Below, in pieces: positions 12,001 to 16,918 of a stretch of 35,000 bases of DNA. Numbering within the stretch: position 1 is the first letter of the stretch; every line of letters begins with the position of its first letter. Source of the stretch: Mucidula mucida (Eukaryota > Basidiomycota > Agaricomycetes > Agaricales > Physalacriaceae); the NCBI GenBank assembly GCA_015501055.1, contig JADNYV010000358.1:1-35000 (forward strand), given 5' to 3'. The position numbers and the translations under genes were made by a program. The notes under the pieces are model-generated. The model was not told where the DNA came from and ran no database searches. It saw only the letters and a list, made by a program, of their open reading frames with translations.

Positions 12001-14208
12001 CAGCCATCCAACACCATCACGGCACCCCGTACCAAGGACGCGACTATATCCAATTCCAACCAAGTCGCGTCTGCCTCCGGATCGGGCAGCACTACCGGTC
12101 CCGCGGTCCCTGTCGTCGGCACGATTACTCTTCAGGGTGGTCTGGACCCTGCTGCCCCTGCGTTCGTTCCTCTTCCGCAAGTCACCGAGGATGCAGAGAT
12201 GGATGGAGATGGAGACGACGAGGACAAGTTGGAAAACTACAACGAGGAGATGGTGGGACGTGAGTAAGGAACTTCGGATCGAAGTCCCGGAGGGCGTGTG
12301 TAGCGAATAGTGACATAATCTGGTCACCGCCGGCGTCTATATTGTTTTCTCTCTCTCTTACTTACCGTACGCCCGTATATCATTTTAATCCTTTCGTCGT
12401 CCGAGTCGCACCCGACTCGGACTCTCTACTTATATATAAAGCCGCTACAATTGTCCTAGTTCTCTAGTACTCGAATCGAGGATTATTCTACACGGTCTCT
12501 CAGTTCGACAAGCTCTCGTGTGACGCTACCGAGTCACCTCGCTAACGCCACACAATCGTGAAGTAGACTTTCGGCAGACATTGCTAGCACCAATATGCGA
12601 CTTGAGGCGGGAGCTATTAGGTAGGCAACCCTCTCCATATGTGTGGTCTCAGCTTTGACCGCTGATGGATTGCAGGGAACTTCATTGGCACAAGACTTCC
12701 GAAGTACGTTTTAGTCCGCTCCCTGTTTTTGGTACATCCTGACCGAGCGCCTTAGTGGGCCTACGTGCTGAAAGTAAGTTTTTCCCTTTGACCAGAACAA
12801 AGAGATAAACGAATATGTCTAGGGATCTACACAAATCACTGCTGTCGACCAGCTCGGGCGTAACTATATAGCTACGGTTGTAGGTTATTCAAGAGTGCTT
12901 GAAACGTAAAAGGCTGAGAGGTCGTCGTAGAAAGCTGGCGACCTTTGGTTCTTTCCTCCAGGTGTACCTCACTCTCTACAAGCTACTGCCGATGATCCCG
13001 AGGGATCTGAATTCTTGCTGGTTCGTCTTCCCCTTTATTGTGCCTCGCTTGCAGTGGTTAACCACGGACTATTCAGATTTTCAATGCCGGAGACTTTGAC
13101 GACAGTGCTACCTTCCTCGTAAGCTGGCCATGCCCTTCATGCTAAATCAGCTTTCCTGATTCTATCTGCCTACTACTAGCTCACAGACTTCCTCGCCCAC
13201 ATTCCTGCCGAAGGTGCGAACGTATCTCTGTATTTCCGGGCCGGTTTTACCGTTTTTCTCTCTCTCCAGTCATCCAGAAGAACTTCCGTGCAAGCGCTGA
13301 GGCGTTCTCAAAGATTCCCGCCCAACAACTCTACATCTTCCCTAGTAGTTCGTCCCGAGCTCTTTTTCTTCATCCGTTGTGGCTTACGGTGAGATAGCGC
13401 CTCCGCCTGATAACCAACAGGATCCCGTCAGCCCCCAGGGCATGGTCCCCCTCCCTTACTCGTTCGCCGCTTCAGAGATGAAGGCCACACAGCTCTCTGG
13501 CGGCTCGGTGAAGATTATCGACTCTAGGATCTTCAATATCTCTACGACCATCGCGTTGGCTGAGGTTGAGGTTGAGCCGGGCGCCATGCGAGAGCTTCAT
13601 TGGCATCCGACTCAGGACGAGTGGGCTTACATCATGTGAGTGCCTACTGGATGTGTACGATGTGGCGTTCTGACGCGATGGGTGATAGTAACGGCCACGC
13701 CCGGATGACGATCTTTGCGGCTCAGAGTGTTGCGTCGACGTTTGATTATCAGCCTGGTGATATCGGTGCGGCGCCCTTCCCTCCTTGCTTTCCGTTCCTC
13801 ACGCTTACACAGGATACGTTCCGACCGGCATGGGTCCGTGATGTACTGTTCTCCCCCGTGTCGACATCGACTCATGTTCGAGTGCAGGCCATTATGTGGA
13901 AAACATCGGGAATACAACTTTGAAGTACTTGGAAATCTTCAACACTGGTGAGCGTTACGGATCAAGAGAGGAACTGACTTGATGATGACCTTGTTATACT
14001 GCACTAGATATTTTTGCGGACGTCAGTCTTAGTCAAGTAAGCACTTCGTCGTTACTCCATCCGAGAATGTGATCTGACGTTTCGGAAACACTAGTGGCTG
14101 GCTCTGACACCTCCCGAACTTGTCCAAGCCCATTTGGGCTTGGACGAGGCAACCCTCGAGTCGTTGGCTCAGTTCAAGACAAAGTTGTTCATCGTTGGGC
14201 CCGAGTGA
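3066..14208 (+). CDS. Secreted bicupin oxalate decarboxylase, 17 exons, intron 3 enlarged by a retrotransposon
   Basis: Manganese bicupin expected to split oxalate to formate and CO2 outside the cell or in the wall. Exons: 3066-3373, 3428-3501, 3556-3579, 12578-12620, 12676-12703, 12756-12773, 12823-12879, 12931-13020, 13077-13118, 13180-13213, 13270-13344, 13398-13635, 13689-13765, 13813-13833, 13888-13947, 14008-14036, 14095-14208. They total 1332 nt, 443 aa plus stop, with no frame break. The N-terminus (MSGFKRLLSLLLLVQLAVG) is a signal peptide. Cupin 1 metal ligands are H153, H155, E159 and H198 (ELHWH...EWAY...PHSL). Cupin 2 ligands are H332, H334, E339 and H378 (ELHWHPTQDEWAY...GHYVEN). 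The family stretch GPDNLPIDLENPDLLAPPTT is near residue 90. Intron 3 (3580-12577) contains an 8.9-kb element; without it the intron is 51 nt. The lid loop differs from classical decarboxylases (see findings), so oxidase-like chemistry is possible. Confidence 0.88.
3606..3610 (+). repeat. Target site duplication, left copy (CAATC)
   Basis: The five bases before the 5' LTR are repeated exactly after the 3' LTR at 12553-12557. This is the 5-bp duplication made by Ty3-type integrases. Confidence 0.93.
3611..3864 (+). repeat. 5' long terminal repeat (254 bp)
   Basis: Begins TGTAGCGAATAG and ends GCTAACGCCACA. It appears identical to 12299-12552. It carries a TATA-like TATATATAAAG near 3743-3753, which should direct transcription of the element, and a perfect short hairpin just upstream (3711-3734). 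Confidence 0.97.
3711..3753 (+). promoter_or_regulatory. LTR promoter region: perfect 10-bp hairpin followed by TATA box
   Basis: GTCCGAGTCG, a 4-base loop (CACC) and CGACTCGGAC form a perfect inverted repeat at 3711-3734. TATATATAAAG follows about 9 bases later. The same block recurs in the 3' LTR near 12399-12441. This is the likely core promoter of the element; what binds the palindrome is unknown. Confidence 0.6.
3865..4062 (+). other. Retrotransposon leader with unusual primer-binding region
   Basis: The leader between 5' LTR and polyprotein start has no ATG, so ribosomes can scan to 4063. It is rich in CA and AC runs. No TGG, the usual start of a tRNA primer-binding site, lies next to the LTR; the first bases are TATTTTTGACCC. 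Confidence 0.6.
4063..12267 (+). CDS. Gag-Pol polyprotein of the Ty3/Gypsy element, with C-terminal extension
   Basis: Single ORF of 2734 aa, with no frameshift or stop between gag and pol. Order seen: a disordered, charged N-terminus; a Lys-rich block (about 430-465) and an acidic Ser-rich block (about 470-500); a gag capsid-like domain (about 510-680); a CX2CX4HX4C zinc knuckle (C783-C796, CFECHETGHVSRNC); aspartic protease (D1133-S-G); reverse transcriptase with D1389 and YLDD (D1453, D1454); RNase H with D1605, E1645 and D1672; integrase zinc domain (H1934, H1939, C1969, C1972); integrase core D2002, D2066, E2102 (DD35E); chromodomain-like segment (about 2298-2350). After that comes about 370 aa not usual for the family: a second zinc-knuckle-like motif (CGRCPPAHHSSRC, from C2385), a globular region, a coiled coil (about 2568-2625) and an acidic tail. 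All catalytic residues are present, so it looks functional. Confidence 0.96.
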   Translation: MSAPQKQYNLRSSTRNAASAAIPVPRVVDTGHGTSAAVDVNTDLSSVSALSGPPESAASRGDPQVGTNTSGLSKMDDAAGDPQRAPAVDPGNTGLSTFGGGSDISFNIDQGPPGLSRDNNAPGRRTGRGFTDSSPTANEELTNEQLEAIIFAEEEMDDDERDRYRRRQAWAESHQERELSESPEPGPSRNKGKQVDYREKNIPGIDQEDMNPEAQAEMLRIYEMLRKQDVDMQRAIMDGLLAKTTQEASESPDPAPMKPKPSARRPVTIEEVTDEDDIDDSSSSESEPVNLPKPGPRRPENANKNSAPAPTNPKPGLKRTVTIEEVVDNNNSMEASQKAKKHPERESTAPAPSERSRNSSRMSASVQPVIQNLINSNMARTRTIINGNQPAVQSTAGGFVQNVPSTQVPTNSFLAQALRGAANWKGGSTLPKRHTSRKKSPAKKQASKKKQAAKKKRSSRKAQPSNNPSDSSDSSSSESSTESSDGSESSSDSDESGNGRGRGNYRFSRAKPIEPKSYDGTPDVHLVSRFISECDVYLEMLNDKSSRDVFNVSRFLEGKARRFYDKMVHRDYWQWKLTYFFNEMFNYCFPKDFLTDLRDQVDTCRQGSRTVRDYAYELDDLYHILSDESDRARVLKLFKGLRISIQNELKLRGYHAETCTWDQILDMAETVEQVLSSNEATSRRNYNHQQRGNQQRTNFQSENNKNNQIPRPKRDYSPKPARQTSTDEGLERWGKRPVNSTRRWSKPAPPKNNPYKGKKGGNSAQPNRLSQKERDEHIAEGRCFECHETGHVSRNCPTRNSASGSRTAPPGLRAASIRFDVTETERLNREASSVEDQTQIQLNHMLINDLDDLPKAFEPQLLPQLTERPVIRDYWESEPFFNMFTEEDIEKWTHRWIGPLLSDFHLEDLERGGPYPGDPDTPDDDSRFSLYNISSNEYVLVDSYHDEDLPDGTSAGVKIPVDALKGQELSVWYWMYRFRMANQQSLPLPYTMFPKAGGDVLLGLVREFLNQWVHSRSRFDVEFCDVEGTVFSITDTRLQMTFYINRTEILNSRLSLGNWWMRQIEKLRTHCSRAEFWSDPDFYFETEDDPVDHLYVGAIERNAGSARDFKRLVPRPLVIAVQIGGHTARALVDSGSLGDFMSTTLADQLRVKKIQLEKPLALHLAVQGSRSKINHGTRALFEYQGIREQRYFDIINLANYDLILGTPFLFQHKVSFGVNESHLNIGSEVSVPIEGVNVSQIDARIAELSEERLEDVRQHLLEYADPLFVDAAKTLLPPLRAINHEVPLIDENKVYSWRPSRCPEALKAQWIQKKNDYIATGRWRVSTARNTVPMLCIYKPHRPKDQPELRCVVDFRERNANTVKMSAPLPAIPTMLWRVAGHKYVSMFDLQSGYEQMRTIDAHVHRNGITTPDGVIESLVLVQGDTNGPATCQALMNHTFSPYIGVFVDVYLDDIVVYSDTLEDHIKHCKIVFDILHREKFYLSKKKCQIMPKELHILGHIIDGAGIRMDPAKVDSVKTWKVPTSKELLQGFLGAVGYLADNVANVRIPMGVLHSLTSKEVPFRWNETHQRAFLEVKEYVEAYRNHHRKPLRYGPDEATINIVTDACSTGISGVVSQGDDWKTAAIAAFYSAKLNPAQQNYPVHELEMFAGVETMKRYRDVLQGCHFKWYTDHKSLIHLLKQKNLSGRQARWMESLSDFDFEVVYVPGAENVLSDALSRIYSNDAPGTERAPSEYARHDEDHPVSDMASLAITMPVYVGVEANAMATRSKTGAKAQWEPSAKTARAPKPLTESEAFAKRMVGKFVLKGPKAPEERMEGGSVHNSLTDSPLPNPEKDLPNPEARPVETESAPKSSLVGIVNEKLLGIDLLEIMKLNYSKDTLLSKIILSPKEFKNFLVRDGLLYLQEQGRDLLCIPEKVVIDGRNLREIIISEAHSLLAHLGPSKTTAYLRNHVWWKTVNHDVHAFCDSCATCKRSKPNNQRPYGLLNSLEVPSYPWESIGIDFVGPLPESKNRDGIFNSLTVVIDLMSGMVHLIPSRTDYTAAQIAELIFAEIYKHHGLPRHIVSDRDVLFTSNFWKHLHKLLGVNLKMSSAYHPQTDGSTERANRTVTQMIRNCISPDQKDWVQKLPSIEFAINTARSDSTGYAPFFINTGRMPRSMIWNSPTDSKYPGVTKFALQVKSAIIEAHDAILAARVKQIRDANRRRRPAPFEKSDLVYLSAENIKFPKGLARKLIPKYIGPYEILEDFGNNSYRVELPPDLKRRGIHPVFHASRLRVHVPNDDRLFPGRKHDQLGFSTEKEPEWQVKSILDHRGRGTSAKFEVEWAAGDRTWLPYRDVEKFVAFQDYLEVQGVKHAKDLKNKINSIDTGDLQVDLQAMETVSTPRKCGRCPPAHHSSRCYKGRGSGKSKSQSTAPLSVKQSIPAFITDLLDDLSIHIASLPPKPRHHTTYTRRNMAPVDARYNGHAHIMCLGPHGLLVHGNSGVYEYWVRAQLQGIADEEVIARDVARGGSWPATYARPHGSRFFRVQYNDDPTILKQLSTIKRDGTVIVPNNGPVTIDDLLPPLPAKVTQARVDQEELERLRKMVTQLLLEKEEREQKFKMRISMGRKLQKERKQEIDDAQLASRMNGGRVPRIHQRSRLPFPESCIQPSNTITAPRTKDATISNSNQVASASGSGSTTGPAVPVVGTITLQGGLDPAAPAFVPLPQVTEDAEMDGDGDDEDKLENYNEEMVGRE
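12287..12298 (+). other. Probable polypurine tract of the retrotransposon
   Basis: The short purine-rich run GGAGGG followed by CG lies directly before the 3' LTR, where plus-strand priming should start. The tract is short and interrupted, so the call rests mainly on position. Confidence 0.45.
12299..12552 (+). repeat. 3' long terminal repeat (254 bp)
   Basis: Same sequence as 3611-3864 as far as I can read. It should supply the 3' end of the element transcript. Because it lies in sense inside a host intron, it could also end the host pre-mRNA early or start transcription into exon 4. Confidence 0.97.
12553..12557 (+). repeat. Target site duplication, right copy (CAATC)
   Basis: Matches 3606-3610. 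Removing the element and one copy restores a 51-nt host intron. Confidence 0.93.
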
Positions 14209-14335
14209 AGGATAACTTTGAAGGAACTTGATGGAATTGTCGTACTCTATGATTCAATTTTTTTATATTAATACTGTTCCGGTGTCGAGCATCTGCCACC
14301 AGGCGCCAAGGAGCAGTGTCTAAGCCTTAATTCGT

Positions 14336-14430
14336 TAGCCAAAAGTTGGCGAGAGCCGATGACTCGGGAGATTCCGCTATCGATCAAGGTCCAAGTTACC
14401 TGGCGCTTCTCTCTTTTAGCCAACTTTTAG
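14336..14430. repeat. Short inverted repeat pair (about 15 nt arms)
   Basis: AGCCAAAAGTTGGC near 14338 and GCCAACTTTTAGCT near 14419 are near-perfect reverse complements about 70 bases apart. The first arm can also fold on itself. It could be a tiny transposon remnant or a transcript-end structure of the upstream gene. Confidence 0.35.
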
Positions 14431-14439
14431 CTCACCATT

Positions 14440-14921
14440 AGTCTGGAGCCTATGTGGGGGTACCCTGTGAGGCTCACTTCGGAGTTTCAAAATGCACTAA
14501 GGTTAGGGTTACCGCTGGTTACCAATCACGCTAAATCGTCCAGTGTTTACTGAGCACTCATCCCACTTTCACCAGTGTAATCTACGTATAATGGAGAGTT
14601 TGATGTGGCACAGCGCCTCAACAGTGCAGTGCGGGCAGTTGTTGCAGCGCATTCGGCCATTCGGAGGATTGTTATCGAGTTGCAGGTGATCTATAGTGAA
14701 AATTCAAGGAATGATGAACCGTAGACAGACCTTAGATATGCAATTTTAACTAAAGGCAGTAAATTCGAGGTATATGATGCATCAGTAAGTAGTGCAAAAG
14801 CTGCGAGCTCGTATCCATCTGGTTCCGGTCCGACGGCACACTCTGTGGTTAGGGTTCGGCATCTGCAATTTTCGAAGTCCGAAGTGAGCCTATGAGGTAC
14901 CCCCTACATAGGTTCCAGACT
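14440..14921. repeat. MITE-like element with about 57-nt imperfect terminal inverted repeats
   Basis: The left arm 14440-14496 begins AGTCTGGAGCCTATGT. The reverse complement of 14863-14921 begins AGTCTGGAACCTATGT, and both continue through GGCTCACTTCGGA. By eye the arms match at roughly 80 percent with small gaps. The 366-bp interior has no ORF. No clear target duplication was found at the ends, so the borders are approximate. Confidence 0.45.
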
Positions 14922-15610
14922 CTACTAAGAGACGATCGTGAGTATCCCATCTTCTCTCGTTGAGTCGGTTTACGAGACTAGCTCACCATGTCCATCTGCT
15001 CTCACTTCAAATCCCCCAAGCCCCCTCAATCTCCTTCAAGAGTCAATCCTCATCTCAGATTTTGCTTGCCCCCCCCTCTCTCCGGCGAATCCTACCAGCA
15101 CATCGTCAACCCTACTTAAGGCTTGTCTCACACAGAAACATTAAGACTTTCCTGGTTTGTTGTATTAGTGTCCACAAAGACCGGGAACTCCGAGTCTAAC
15201 TTATCTCTATGAGATGGAGAGTCCTTGTTTAGACGCAAAAAAACTATTTGGGCTCAATTGTACTCATGACAGACAGGCTGGGCACGCCACAGAGGCTGCT
15301 TTACCAAATTTGGTTTTTATGGCGCTAAAACGCTCTTATGACCCTCTGACGCGCGTGGTTATATTACTCTAATGGGAAGAGAGGTTCTCGGATACTAAAA
15401 GCATCGCTTTGAATGGTCTAGACGTAGTATTACCCACGTGAGCTACTAGGTTTCCTTCCCATCGGTCGTGTTCAAACTTAGCAATCATACAGGGCGTTTA
15501 GAAACGTGGGACTGTGCCGTACTTTCCTTAGATTTGATCTTCAGGCTCGACTCATTAATTACAGTGCATCGACGCTGGGGTCCCGAAGCTGATACGCCTT
15601 CCCACCCATT

Positions 15611-16918
15611 ATGTCCCTCCAGACGACTGGCCTAGCACCCGTCAACGATAAAGGCGACAAGCTCTTCTATACCGACACAGGTCCTGTGCCCGATTCGACT
15701 GACTATAAGACGCTCTTCCTATTTCATGGAACCGCGTTCTCTGGATGTGAGTTGTAGATATCCACAATCTGCGCAATGACTGAGCGTTCAGACACGTTTC
15801 ATCGTCTTATCCCAATAGCGGCTCCCAACAACTTTCGCTTGGTTATCGTGAATCGACGCGATTATCCTGGTTCAGCCAAGTATACGGACGAAGAACTGCA
15901 AGCCCTACAAGAGGGGAAGCAGGAATTCATGGAAGCTGTGGGCCGCGAAACTCTCGCTTTCCTGTCGTGGTATGTCAAGAATCATGACATTCCCAAGTTG
16001 AGTGCCGACCGTAACACTGGTGGCATCGTCGTACTCAGCTGGAGTTTGGGTGCTGCAACGTAAGTACCACAATTCCTAGTAGACGGCGTGCCGACACGTT
16101 GTCTTCTATGCAGTCCTCTTGCCATGCTGGCTTACCCTGAGACGGTACCCAAAGAGCTATACGAAGCCGTAGACCCATATTTCAAGCAGATGGTCCTTTA
16201 TGGTCAGTGTCTCTCTTCGCGCGGATCACTTGTTAACAGCAAAAGTAGATCCGCCTCTTCTTGCATTTGGATACGACCTGCCCCCCGGACTGTACAGTCC
16301 GTTCAGAGACCCCGATCTCAAAACACCCGAGGAGGCCTTAGCCACCTTTGGCGTCTGGGTCAGCTCGTATTATAATCATCCTGACTTCACAGCACGCTCG
16401 CCAAAAGGGCTCGACAACAGGAAACGTGGTTCTCGTTGCACCCTCGAAACTATGACGCCTGAGGACATGGAGGTTGGCTTCTCTAGAGAGTCCGCAAAGC
16501 GCGTGGAATTCCCAATGTTCGCTTATTCCGTCTTCGTCTAATCTATTTGTGCCGATGATGTATGCAGGTTTTTTCCTCCAATGCAGCCTACCTTGAGAAT
16601 ACAAGCCGAGCGTGCGCTATGGAACGAGAAAAACGCGCAGACTGTCTTCCCAAACCTCGAGATCGTTCATCAAGTGTGCACTGCATCGCCATGGCAGACC
16701 GCCTGTGCTTACTTTGAGAACTTGCGTCTCCTTGAAGAACATACTTCGGCTGGGCATAGGGTCCGCCACATACGCTTTATCGAGATCCCGGGCGCGAACC
16801 ACTTTGTGAGTTGGTTCAAGCAGAAAAGAGTGTACATTCGCTTATCTGGATGTCATAGGTACACTGGGACGACCCGAAGGCATTCATGAACACTATCCTG
16901 GAAGGGCTGCAAGGCTAA
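15611..16918 (+). CDS. Alpha/beta hydrolase, cytosolic, substrate unknown
   Basis: Six exons (15611-15746, 15792-16059, 16114-16202, 16246-16516, 16568-16805, 16859-16918) join to 1062 nt, 353 aa. All introns are 43-54 nt. Alpha/beta hydrolase features are the oxyanion strand FLFHGTAFSG near residue 36, the strand LVIVNRRDYPGS near 62-73, and the nucleophile elbow LSWSLGAAT with S130. The motif is therefore S-x-S-x-G rather than G-x-S-x-G. A C-terminal GANHF follows, with H333 the likely catalytic histidine. There is no signal peptide. I recognise the fold and the general Agaricomycete-type family but not a specific reaction. The ATG at 15611 is the first in frame. Confidence 0.82.

Larger units (their letters stand above)
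3611..12552 (+). mobile_element. Complete Ty3/Gypsy LTR retrotransposon with chromodomain, inside an oxalate decarboxylase intron
   Basis: The 8942-bp element has 254-bp direct LTRs starting TG and ending CA, a 5-bp target duplication (CAATC at 3606-3610 and 12553-12557), a 198-nt leader without an ATG, one long ORF and a short purine-rich tract before the 3' LTR. RT before integrase marks it as Ty3/Gypsy. The chromodomain after integrase places it among chromoviruses. I compared the two LTRs base by base and found no difference, and the ORF is unbroken, so the copy looks recent and possibly still active. It sits in the same orientation as the host gene. Confidence 0.97.
14209..15610. other. 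Gene-free interval with inverted repeats
   Basis: No coding region is supported. The left side should hold the oxalate decarboxylase terminator and the right side the hydrolase promoter. Between them lie two inverted-repeat structures annotated separately. Confidence 0.5.

Noticed and set aside
11613..12327. Long minus-strand open frames opposite the polyprotein C-terminus
   Set aside because: They mirror the codon pattern of the plus-strand ORF and have no recognisable motif.
12578..14208. A separate 3' fragment pseudogene of oxalate decarboxylase
   Set aside because: Exons on the two sides of the retrotransposon join in frame through a restored 51-nt intron and together give a full-length bicupin, so this is one gene, not two.
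14501..14860. TTAGGG-containing GGTTAGGGTT twice, possible telomere-like repeat
   Set aside because: Only two isolated, non-tandem copies about 350 bases apart; not a telomeric array.
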